The position numbers and the translations under genes are program-made. From the NCBI GenBank assembly GCA_020466095.1, contig CM035806.1, forward strand, positions 17,964,724-18,028,723: 64,000 bases of DNA. The letters run 5' to 3'. Shown one piece after another: positions 47,901 to 55,628 of this stretch (the stretch's first letter is position 1; the number at the start of each line of letters is the position of its first letter). The DNA is from Chlorops oryzae (taxonomy: Eukaryota > Arthropoda > Insecta > Diptera > Chloropidae). Below the pieces are notes generated by a model, which had not been told where the DNA came from, made no database searches, and saw only the letters and a list, made by a program, of their open reading frames with translations.

Positions 47901-48338
47901 CTCGAACACCGAAGAGGAGAGATACTGCGTAAACGGAAAGTGCCTGCAATTCGGACTGGACGATATACCGTTGCAGCAATCGCACATTAGCCTTGCGCTC
48001 TATCGCAATCGACGCTCGACCGATTATCCCCAATTAGAGCGGAAAAGATCGAAGCGGAGCTTTCTGCATTATGCACCCATCAACATCACCGAAACTATCA
48101 CACAAGAATTCATCAACAGTATTGTGAATAGCATCATAAATTATGAGCGAAAGCAATTTTTAGGTAAGCTCAATGCCCGGCTTTTGACCTCGTTCGGATC
48201 AAATGATCACGTGTTTCTTATTTTCTTATTTCGTTTTTTGTTTACTTCTTCACTGTTCTAGATGATCTGCATTCAGACGATCACATCGAATTTACTAATC
48301 CCATACACATGTCCATGGACGAACTGAGTATGAAGTAG
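23026..48338 (+). CDS. ADAMTS-family secreted zinc metalloprotease (14 coding exons; candidate stall orthologue)
   Basis: This encodes a secreted matrix protease. Coding exons: 23026-23241, 39979-40051, 43043-43219, 43944-44134, 44209-45226, 45356-45515, 45649-45777, 45852-46101, 46190-46348, 46456-46747, 46858-47241, 47322-47614, 47683-48163, 48262-48338. All junctions are GT..AG, the phases agree, and they give 3900 nt (1299 residues). The protein has a signal peptide (about 1-26), RKKR at 112-115, a prodomain with [13 protein letters not shown], a histidine-rich stretch (about 354-415) and RRRR at 432-435. The catalytic domain begins HIETAIFVD (452) with zinc site HEIGHNLGMRHD (607-618) and Met-turn M631. 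Next come a disintegrin-like region (about 655-750), one thrombospondin repeat (WGAWS, 795) and a cysteine-rich module (889-970). A second, similar Cys module (about 1090-1240) follows, with no obvious spacer domain. Intron 1 (16.7 kb) contains an antisense dynein gene. Orthology to Drosophila stl is inference. Confidence 0.9.
24785..27173 (-). CDS. axonemal dynein intermediate chain, DNAI2 type (4 coding exons)
   Basis: WD-repeat intermediate chain of outer-arm ciliary dynein, needed for motile cilia and sperm flagella. Exons on the minus strand: 27173-26103, 25620-25442, 25363-25126, 25012-24785. The phases agree and give 1716 nt (571 residues; I recall human DNAI2 as about 605). An N-terminal region (1-155) precedes WD blades starting near ISWSPDG (163) and including [21 protein letters not shown] (about 264-292). 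Exon 2 carries [20 protein letters not shown] and exon 3 [15 protein letters not shown]. The C-terminus opens with [14 protein letters not shown] (497), a DNAI2 hallmark. The exon 2 donor (AA|GTTGAA) was chosen because it alone preserves both frame and family length. A minus-strand poly(A) hexamer is at 24557-24562. The gene lies wholly within ADAMTS intron 1, on the other strand. It is one of several fly DNAI2-like paralogues, so no symbol is given. Confidence 0.9.
25668..26063. repeat. 11-bp minisatellite, unit GGCCCAGGTCA
   Basis: Roughly 30-35 head-to-tail copies with a few single-base gaps, filling most of the first intron of the dynein gene. Each unit contains AGGTCA, and consecutive units place AGGTCA copies as direct repeats spaced by 5 bp. 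The plus-strand frame of about 149 residues is a product of the repeat. Confidence 0.95.
27390..27679. mobile_element. 290-bp TIR MITE, Tc1/mariner-like ends
   Basis: CAGTCCCTTGCCATAT at the left is inverted at 27664-27679. The left flank is TA, the right CA. It is non-coding. Assignment to Tc1/mariner rests on the CAGT-type ends and the single TA, so it is tentative. Confidence 0.65.
27820..28260. repeat. ACTAGT-rich nested inverted repeats
   Basis: ACTAG/TACTAGT motifs recur many times. Within them, TTGGGTAAATTTGCACCA near 27980 faces TGGTGCAAACTTACCCAA near 28171, suggesting one small TIR element inside a second ACTAGT-bounded one. Boundaries are not precise. Confidence 0.45.
28509..28674. 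mobile_element. 166-bp TIR MITE
   Basis: Perfect 18-bp ends TAGGGGTATTCACAAAGG and its inverse. The interior is AT-rich with TTCCGATTTT-type inverted segments. Possibly a TA insertion; only one copy is visible. Confidence 0.75.
29263..29545. mobile_element. 283-bp TTAA-flanked MITE
   Basis: Ends CCCTCTGCAGCTGACGT and its inverse, flanked by TTAA at 29259-29262 and 29546-29549. The TTAA duplication and initial CCC fit piggyBac-type elements. A much smaller possible relative (TTAACCCTTTCAGACA..TGTCTCAAAGGGTTTA) is at about 29613-29697. Confidence 0.75.
29700..30949. other. intergenic within ADAMTS intron 1; no gene seen
   Basis: AT-rich with poly-A near 29930-29960 and 30330. At 30847-30867 there are about four CTAAC/CCTAA units, resembling an interstitial trace of the insect TTAGG repeat, but too short to interpret. 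Confidence 0.45.
30950..32074. mobile_element. Tc1-like non-autonomous element carrying a LINE fragment
   Basis: Ends CAGTGGCAGTCACGTAATTA are perfect inverses for about 48 bp and remain recognisable for about 100 bp. The element is flanked by TA on both sides. A motif ACATAAATAGGGACATCAG at about 31138 echoes the terminal ACGTAATTAGGGACACCA, reminiscent of inner direct repeats in some Tc1 elements. No transposase is present; the interior holds a minus-strand LINE coding remnant and an (ATTT)n run. Confidence 0.85.
31381..31788 (-). pseudogene. C-terminal fragment of a non-LTR retrotransposon reverse transcriptase
   Basis: An open frame of about 135 codons. The segments [29 protein letters not shown] and [16 protein letters not shown] match the pattern at the C-terminal end of many insect LINE polymerases (LLHKI..SPxYL, RxxxFFxxxxxxWNxLP). 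No upstream palm or YADD segment is present, so this is a fragment. It lies between the terminal repeats of the Tc1-like element 30950-32074. Confidence 0.7.
32741..33214 (-). mobile_element. hAT-like ATTCGG-rich MITE, copy 2
   Basis: Reverse-oriented copy of 6485-6947. Ends TAGTGATGCCACGAAT and ATTCGTGGCACCACTA are flanked by a perfect ATACACAC duplication (32733-32740 and 33215-33222). The two copies are highly similar, suggesting fairly recent spread. Confidence 0.88.
33735..33985. repeat. degenerate tandem repeat with TTCGAGTC core
   Basis: TTCGAGTC recurs at irregular spacing of about 30-45 bp, often with TTTTTGACTCATATTTG or similar between. It looks like a decayed minisatellite. Confidence 0.5.
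34183..34425. mobile_element. 243-bp TIR MITE
   Basis: Ends ATATGGACCGTTTACTTTGA and its inverse match over about 46 bp with two differences. No coding content; target duplication not separable from the terminal repeat. Confidence 0.75.
34426..35562. other. intronic/intergenic, no gene seen
   Basis: AT-rich. A 33-codon frame at 35073-35174 ([17 protein letters not shown]..) has ordinary composition but no further support. A (GTT)n run lies at 35283-35302. Confidence 0.45.
35563..35713. mobile_element. 151-bp hairpin MITE
   Basis: CCCTATTATGATTGTCGACT and its inverse bound arms of about 55-60 bp that pair almost completely, leaving a short AT-rich loop. Typical of a short hairpin MITE. Confidence 0.8.
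36490..36705 (-). repeat. reverse fragment of the TACCCGACACACTC dispersed repeat
   Basis: On the minus strand this contains GAGATTCGATTTCAACATGT, GTCTGTCTGCCTGTCTGTAT, ATCGAAGAAGTTTAGCTCAT and GTACCTCCAGTACTACGGTC, in the same order as the 21429-22275 copy. Confidence 0.65.
36706..38208. other. intron 1 of the ADAMTS gene; no feature beyond simple repeats
   Basis: A poly-T run near 36980, a small ATT microsatellite near 37065 and a CTACCGCCTxxCGC-type short repeat near 37310-37335. No gene or element that I can support. Confidence 0.45.
38289..38706. mobile_element. CCTGCAGTAAT-end MITE, copy 2
   Basis: Ends CCTGCAGTAAT / ATTACTGCAGG and internal blocks match 12998-13389. Flanks read GACC on both sides (38285-38288 and 38707-38710). 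The uninterrupted host repeat at about 21510 reads GAGATAGATCATACAAAAT, consistent with a 4-bp duplication, although a 2-bp AC duplication is also possible. Confidence 0.82.
39168..39650. mobile_element. 483-bp element with TTA target duplication
   Basis: The terminal repeats start GGGCCAATATTACCAAGCAT and match over at least 36 bp. Both sides are flanked by TTA (39165-39167 and 39651-39653). A 3-bp TWA duplication is characteristic of PIF/Harbinger elements, so that class is inferred. Non-coding interior. Confidence 0.78.
40052..41465. other. ADAMTS intron 2, left part; no gene seen
   Basis: AT-rich with short poly-T runs. A frame at 40753-40953 lacks any family resemblance I recognise. No terminal repeats found. 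Confidence 0.45.
41466..42150. repeat. 10-bp minisatellite GGAGAGAGAA in ADAMTS intron 2
   Basis: An extremely regular array, nearly perfect from about 41575 to 42060, with only a few insertions and substitutions (for example at 41670 and 41950-41990). The plus strand is purine-rich throughout. Long frames on both strands (up to 297 residues) are artefacts. Confidence 0.97.
43600..43795 (-). repeat. tRNA-derived SINE-like sequence
   Basis: On the minus strand it starts GGCCTCCGTGGCGTAGTTGG (A-box-like) and has GTGGGTTGAACTCCC (B-box-like), followed by about 120 bp of non-tRNA body. It lies in an ADAMTS intron (43220-43943). The head differs from the SINE pair at 57972 and 61523. Confidence 0.55.
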
Positions 48339-48721
48339 TTAATGAGAAAAAAAGGAGATTTTTTTTTTGTTTTTTTTTTTTGTTTTTGGTTTTTATTAAT
48401 ATTAATTTAATTATATTTTATTATGGCTTTTTCGTGCTTGTGTTCCACTCTAGAATAGTTTTAGTTTTCCTTTTTATTTTCGTTTTTAGAATTTGAAAAA
48501 AGAAATTATTATTAATTTTTTTTTTAAAATATGAATTCTTCCTTTTGTAAGGAACAGCGTTACCATCCCCTAAGTTCATGCGTATGCCCAAATGCGCGTT
48601 TCCGGAATTCGGTGCCACAATTCGAACAATACCCAGATTGCCGCAAGTTCTCCAAAGCGGGCATAAATCTTGAATCGTACCGAAACATAATTGAAAGAAG
48701 AAAAAAAAAAAAAATTATTAA
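48339..48721 (+). other. 3' flank / 3' UTR of the ADAMTS gene
   Basis: T-rich sequence directly after the stop codon at 48336-48338. No canonical AATAAA was found within the first 150 bp, so the end of the transcript is uncertain. Confidence 0.4.
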
Positions 48722-48865
48722 TATGGGAATTCATTCGAACCCTCGAAGGAGTGAACTCTGAGAACTTCTTTACTTTAACTGTCAAAACACATGGAAGCTT
48801 TGACGGCTGTTTAAAAAAGTTCTCAAATTACACTAAGTTCTGAGAGGTCTGAATGAATACCCATA
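48722..48865. mobile_element. 144-bp imperfect TIR MITE
   Basis: TATGGGAATTCATTCGAACC at the left faces GGTCTGAATGAATACCCATA at the right. Internal GAGAACTTCTTTA / AAAAAAGTTCTC segments also pair. Confidence 0.6.
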
Positions 48866-49338
48866 ATAAGTATGTATAATTGTCGAAAAGGCGAAATGCG
48901 CACTCAGGAATATGCTAGCGACACCTGTATTAAGCTCAATAGGCGATTTTTTAGTGATATTTTCTACGTTAATTAGGCAATCTTCCAAAGTCAATTTTCA
49001 AATTTCGTTTCATTCTTGCCTTCTTGATAGTTTAATAATATTTATTTAAGATTTGATTTTACTTAAATTATATAATAATAGCGCGTTTCCATATGGTCTT
49101 TAACTCTGAACGTGTTTAGCTTAAACACGAACGTGTTTCAGCTTGACAGCTGTTCGTGTAATTTCAATTTCATTTTTATTTTTATTTCAAAAGCCGAAAA
49201 ATCTATACATTTGCACGAAAATCTATATATATTTATTGTTATGTAGGTACCTACATATTACTATTTATTTAAAAAATAAATTTTAAGAAATTCAAAACAC
49301 TAAATAATAAAATAAAATAGTCTTCCCACAAATCAGTT

Positions 49339-49460
49339 GGCCTATTCACGAGACCTCGGTATCGTGGCAAAAGTGGAAGATTTTTCAATACAAGTTGTTG
49401 TTGGAAGCTGAACTAAATTTTTACACTTTTGCCACAATACCGAGGTCTCGTGAATAGGCC
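49339..49460. mobile_element. 122-bp hairpin MITE
   Basis: GGCCTATTCACGAGACCTCG and its inverse bound arms of about 40 bp with two mismatches. The loop is about 40 bp. No coding content. Confidence 0.8.
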
Positions 49461-49758
49461 TAGTATATTTGGTCAAAATGTATGTATGAACCCTACGGAT
49501 AGCGAGAAGGTCCTTGGAGACATTTTTCATTTTCAAACTAAAATTACTCCTTGACGGCTCATTTTTAAATGAATTTCGAAATATTACACAAAAATATTAA
49601 AAACAATTCTTCTTAGGTACTCAACCTCCGTTTTCGTCAGGGCAATCACAAATAATTAAATTGATCACTGAAAATATACATGTGAATATTTTGAAATGTT
49701 TCCGATGCTGGAACTCCGCTGTTTTCTTGAAAACACGCCTATTTATATACATACACTA

Positions 49759-50129
49759 GGGTGGTCCAAATTTACTAAGTTCGTTTGGTTTTACGAGTCA
49801 CCCCCTCAAAATGTAGTAGAGGGCAACAGAAAAGGTAAATGAAAAGATTTAGATCGATCGGACATCATTTAGGGGGTGCTCAACGAGGTCAAAGTTCAGA
49901 AATATGATTTTTTAAACATATGCCGCCAGTTATTTTGTTATTTTTACTAGCGGCATGAGTTTAAAAAATCATGTTTCTGAACTTTGACCTCGTTGAGAAT
50001 CCCCTAAATGATGTCCGATCGATCTAAATCTTTTCATTTACCTTTTCTGTTGCCCTCTACTACATTTTGAGGGGTGTGACTCGCAAAATCCGACACAAAA
50101 TAAATTTCCCATACAATTTTGGACCACCC
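49759..50129. mobile_element. 371-bp palindromic element flanked by TA
   Basis: Ends GGGTGGTCCAAATT and AATTTTGGACCACCC; the arms pair for roughly 170 bp each, including GATCGATCGGACATCATTTA and its inverse. TA lies on both sides (49757-49758, 50130-50131), as in Tc1/mariner-type insertion. Confidence 0.82.
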
Positions 50130-53100
50130 TAATATACACCCTCAGAAGGGTATTATGAAATTTTATGAGTCATGGAAAAGCTGGAACCAAGTTCCACAGG
50201 AAAATACTTATTTCTTTTTTCTTTAATATTGACGTGCATACTTTTAGGGCCTCGCGAACGTGAAAACAGTAATAAAAATCTTACGCAATTAATAGACATC
50301 CCCAAAACACTTTGTTTTCGTGTTTAGCGTTTGTATGGTCAAACAGGTATGTATGAAACATGGTGTTTAGGGCCGCTAAACGCGAAAGCCTCCTTAAACG
50401 CGTATTAATCACCATATGGAAACGCACTTATAAGATAAGTATAAAGACATGCTGTAGAAATCGGATCGGAATTTAAAAAAATTCCAAATCGATGTGATTT
50501 CAATAGAACTCTAATGTATTTTGGTTTATTTTTATTTTTATGGGGATTCGATTTCTAGAGCATGCCTGATAACTTTAACTTACAGATCTGAGACAAAAGG
50601 TCTTAAAGCTTGTTTAAATTCGATAATGAATTTTTATAATAAATAAATTTCAAATAATGATTTTTTTTTTTTTTTTGGAAAATTGTGCACCAAACGTTAC
50701 AGTGTCGTGCCAAATTATATATGCTACAGACTGATGCGTAAAATGTGTAATTATTTGATCAACTTTTCACTGAAGCCAGCATATGCGATGTGTTTTTGTC
50801 TGACTTAAAATGGGAATTATAGTATTTAAAATGTCTTTTGATTTTTCTTCAAAGGAAACGCTCACTCTGCTCTATGGGGCGGGACCATAACTTCCGTCCG
50901 AAGCTGGCTTACGAATTTTTTCTTTTGCTTTGGCCGTCTTTGCTTTACAATATCGATTTATTATTAATATATAATTAAAAAATCGGCACAACTAAAAATT
51001 CCACATTCCTCGAACGAAGCACCCGATCTCTTTCGAAACCTCTAAAATCGATTTTTTTAAATGTATTTATTTATTCTAAATTCTTTATTAACTGCTGGAT
51101 CAATGAATGTAAAAAGTTTTGCCGGTTGAGGAAGACGTGCAGCCCTCTGTCTGGGGTTTTAAAATTTTATTGATATTAGAAAGTATTGCCTAAAATACCT
51201 CTAAAGTAACCGCTTTTTAGGTTCCAACCGCGCAGTCTCCTTTAAGTTATAGCTTTGGTATTTATCCATTGATTTTGAACGCATCATTTTCTTGGGTAAG
51301 GAATCGACTTTAAATACATACCTACATACAATGAAAAATTTAAAAAAAAAATTTTCTCTGCTTGGGATCAATTTTTTTTATACCAATGCAAGGAAAAATT
51401 CGATCTCAAAACTATACAGTAAATGGTTTTACAGGACTTAATTTACCTTAATTTGAAGGATAATTTATTCAAATCGATGATCGGATGACCGGATGCATTG
51501 TCGCGTTCTGTATATAAAATTTTGTTTTTGTTTTTAAGTCCATATAGGGATTCATGCAGCTATGAAAATGCTTTTTAACTTTTCCCATCGCGAATTTTCA
51601 TATAAATTTTGACAGAAAATTTCACAAATTTATCGTTTCATAAAGTTTCTGAAGCTGAATAAGTCCCACAAATAAGTATAAAAATAAAAACGCTTCCATA
51701 AAAAAAATTTTAAAATATTTTTTTTTTTTTCCTTTTAAGAAGGCCAAAGTCGACCTCACAAAGTCATCAAAATCCCTTTTAAATATTAACCCCCTGATAA
51801 AATGAGTATTTTTAGAGCTGGGGATAAATTTAAAAGGACTTTTAGAAGACCTTGTTAATTGCCAAAATGTGATTTAAAGCGTGCATTCGTAGATGGCGGC
51901 GCATACACATCATAAAAATGAGAATTTTTTTGGATATGTAAATGAAAATACGGCAAAGCGGAAATATGCCAGCGAAATGGATGGCGGCATCGTCTTCACT
52001 TTCATTCAAGTCAATTTGCGTGTACACTGTACAGTGCATCATATCACATTGAAAATCCATTAGCTTCAGTGAAAATAGCAACAACAATAGATAGTAGTGT
52101 TTGGAGAACATTTATTTGAAATATATGTACACACAAATCAGTCTCCGTATACATACATACATATGTGTATGTAGACATTCATATTGGTAGTTACACACAT
52201 ATGGCTCGAATGGTAAAATATGTTCGATACGTTAATACGAGTAAGTTGCAGGAGAATCGAAATACCCTTTTCGAATCGAGCGTTGTTTATAGTTTTGTGT
52301 GTTCACGAAAATTAGCGGCACAAAGTGGGGCATACTAAGTACACTGGCATGTCAAGTACTGTAGATTGGTTTGAGCGGTAAAAAAAAACAAATTGAGTTC
52401 GCGAGTTAGATAAAACACCTACAATGCAGAGGATATAGCACAGTCGGTACTGGTTGCGCGAAGTGTACGTTTGCCGCATTCGAAGAAAAACAAAAAAAAA
52501 AAAATAATAATTATAAAAAAAAGACTAGAAAATAAACAGAAATAAAACAAAGAATTTAACCACGAGAACATTTTTCTCTGTTTTCTTGCTGTAAATTGAA
52601 GGAAACGTGTTAATCTGGCAGAGAATTTCCTTTTTCTGTGGCCATTGAAGAGATAATCGAAAGAATTAGGCATGTGAGGTGCAAATTTTTTGGTATGAAT
52701 GAGAAAAATTTTAACAAATTTTTCCTCTTAGTTTGAACGCATTTTATTGTTGCGCCCACGGTGGTGCGTAAAAGGCAGCTTTGCAGCTTTGGAAAAATAA
52801 AACAAAAATTTTTAACAGGAATAATTTTTCTCACAACTCTGAACATTTTAGGCTTAAAGTATTAAAAACTTTCTATGGTATATAATTTTATTAATGGATG
52901 TTAGTTTTTTAAGTCCAGTGCATAATTTAAAAAAAAAAAAAAAAAAAAGGAGCAAAAATAATACTATAAAAATGATAATTTTTATGAAAGGTGAAAGTTT
53001 CAAATCATATAGAGGCATTAGAAATGAATGCTATCGGCTCGCATCTGAGATCAACGTAGGAAGGAGATGAAAAAAAAATTTTTTTTTATGCAATAATAAT

Positions 53101-53507
53101 TCAAATGACCGTGATGTTTTCCTCATTTTATTTAAAATTGGATAAGTCATTTTAAAATCGAATTTATTTTGATTAAAATTTCATCTGTGAATCGAACAAC
53201 CGACCACTGCTATTCATCTTTCTCCTTAGACAAAACAATGACTGACACTGGCAAAGGCTCGCGAAGAAAAAATGTTGAAATTGAAACAAACGAAACTCCT
53301 CATCAATATTGGATTCTTCCGGAAGACTAGGACCGTGAGAAACCATGCCATTCCTCTTCCTTATTTCTACAAGACTGGAATATGGTTTTTTGTTGATTAT
53401 TATGTCTCTTTTGCGGGATACGTAAGTACTCTAACTTCCGCATTTAGTATTTGGATAATAAATTTTGGGGGAAAAAAACGAGGATTTTAATGAAATTCTA
53501 TTGAATA
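50130..53507. other. intergenic; no gene seen
   Basis: AT-rich, with poly-T at 50661 and 51718 and poly-A at 52490 and 52929. A fragment at about 51738-51863 is related to the 20562-20689 MITE. A short frame near 53272 has no supporting feature. Confidence 0.5.
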
Positions 53508-54384
53508 TACGCGGCTGGAAATTGCCTAGAGAAATCTAGTTACTAGCTAGGGCCTAGCTAACGCCTAACTAGATTTGACCGACTAGCTAATTCTAGACAG
53601 GCGCTAGCGAGGGCCTAGCTAGAACCGAGGAAGAAAATTTGGGACAAAACTTTTTTTATAATTCTCATTTAGTTTAAATTCGTGGAAATTTAAAGGGTGT
53701 ACTTTGTGTGTTGAGCGTCAAGCCCAAAATCCAACATTGCGAGAGCCCGATGCGAGAGACGCACACAAATTTCAATACATTCAATCATATGGTTCAAGCT
53801 CCAATGTATCGTACTGCGAGACCTCGTAGCGAGAAAATTTTGAAAAATTTAATATTTCTCGTTGCGAGGCAATTTGACAGGTTAATGATGTAGCTAATTT
53901 TTGACCACTCGCTTTTGGGTACTCGTTTAAACTAATAAAACAAAAACTGTTCACTGTGCCATGAAAAAGAGCTTTTCAAATATTTCGCGAGCTTCGGTTC
54001 ATTTTGAAAATTTTTTGAAAATTTTGAAATAAAATTTAAACTCAAGTGATAGCGTATAATTTTTATGAGTACTCGGTACTCGTTAGATTGGTACTTGATT
54101 CAAAAATTTTCGTGACGTCGCGCACTCTCGCATCGGGCTCTGGCAATATTGGATTTTAATACCCCGTCAAGGGGACGTGAAAATAAATATTTATGTAGAA
54201 CAAAGTGATTGACATGTGGTCTAGGCGCTAGACAGAAATTACTAGCCGGGCGCTAGGTAGCCGAAGCATTAACAAACTAGGAAGGAGCTAGCTAGACTTT
54301 ACTAGCTAAGCCCAAGATATAAACTACCTAGGCTAGGGCTAGGGCCTAGCTAGCGCCGAGGTACAATTTCCAGCCGGGCATATA
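53508..54384. mobile_element. CTAG-rich TIR element with a nested insert
   Basis: GCGGCTGGAAATTG at the left faces CAATTTCCAGCCGGGC at the right. About 120 bp inside each end is crowded with CTAGCTAG, GGCCTAGCTA and GGCGCTAG motifs, like subterminal transposase-binding repeats. The centre is another TIR element (53726-54160). No transposase frame. Confidence 0.7.
53726..54160. mobile_element. nested TIR element inside 53508-54384
   Basis: AAAATCCAACATTGCGAGAG and GAGCCCGATGCGAGAG at the left are mirrored by CTCTCGCATCGGGCTC and GGCAATATTGGATTTT at the right (about 33 bp with small gaps). Class unknown. Confidence 0.7.
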
Positions 54385-54770
54385 TACCTATACATTTACA
54401 TAGCTGGTCAGTAGATTGTTCAACTCTAGTTTCCACTTGTAGGTTCCATCATTCGTAGATAAGCTATTCAGTCTCACCCAGTGGGAAAAGTCACTGTCAC
54501 ATGATTTCTTAATATTTCTAACGTTTCAATGCCGGATTTCTTTGAATTTTTTTTTTTTTTTTTTTTGTAAGTGGCTGAGGTTTTCTTCAATTAAAATACG
54601 TTCTCACCAACGCAGGACATTGTCACAAGTGATGGATGCATTGCAATAAATACAGTTAATCTTGACATAAAACTCTATTTTCGAACATTTTTGTAATATA
54701 GTATGACCTCTGGGGTGGGAAAAAAATGACATGAAAAAATATCCTTCGACAGGAGTATGTATTGGTCTTA

Positions 54771-55251
54771 GGGGCTGTCCATTAATTACGTAAGCATAAA
54801 AGGGGGGGGGGGGGGGGGGGGCGATGGGGGTTCGAAAAACCTTACGCTCGCTTATATGGGGGAGGGGGCGGGTCTTAAAAATTTTTACGTAATATTATGG
54901 TGTGTGAAAATATTCTCGTGTAAATTTTTTTTTTGTTATTTTATCTAATTAAAAGACTGTTATTTTCTGAACATATCTTTTTTTCCACTTTTTCTTTTTG
55001 TAATATAATTTGATTTACAGTGCTATTGGCTCGCAACAGTTAAAATTGAAAGTTTTTTCATTAAATAAACTTACAATTGAACTGTTTTCAGTTTACTAAG
55101 CCCAAAGAGCATATTTAAAAAAATAATTTGGGTTATCTTACGTAAGAAGGGGAGGGGAGGAGTTTGAAAATTCTTATTTGTGCTTACATGGGGGGAGGGG
55201 GAGGGGTCAAAAATGGTCATAACCGCCCTTACGTAATTAATGGACAGCCCC
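54771..55251. mobile_element. GGGGCTGTCC-family element with TTA TSD and a poly-G run
   Basis: Terminal repeats GGGGCTGTCCATTAATTACG are identical over 24 bp and are flanked by TTA at 54768-54770 and 55252-55254. A run of about 20 G starts near 54801, followed by further G-rich blocks. The TWA-type duplication suggests PIF/Harbinger. A diverged copy lies at 11088-11420. Confidence 0.8.
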
Positions 55252-55628
55252 TTAGAAAATTTTCTTGAAAAGTAATTTTATAATTTTTTGGGAAAATTTT
55301 TTTATATTTTGGCTTCTGAATCATCACTCTATGTTTATTATTATGCCTCGGAATTTGAATATGTAAAAAAATGAACAAAAAATTCAAAAAAATATTTTTT
55401 AAAAATTCAAAAAAATTCAAACAAAAATGCAAAAAATTCAAAATATTCAAAAAATTTACAGTCAAAAATTCCAAATTACATATTTTGATTTAATATGCCT
55501 ATTAAAATGTTGAAGTGTCAAATTAACAAAAAAAAATCCTACTACAGTTAAATGCAAAAAAAAAATTCCAAAAAATTCAAAATATTCAAACTCCGAGCTC
55601 TATTTATTATTATCTGAGATATGACATA

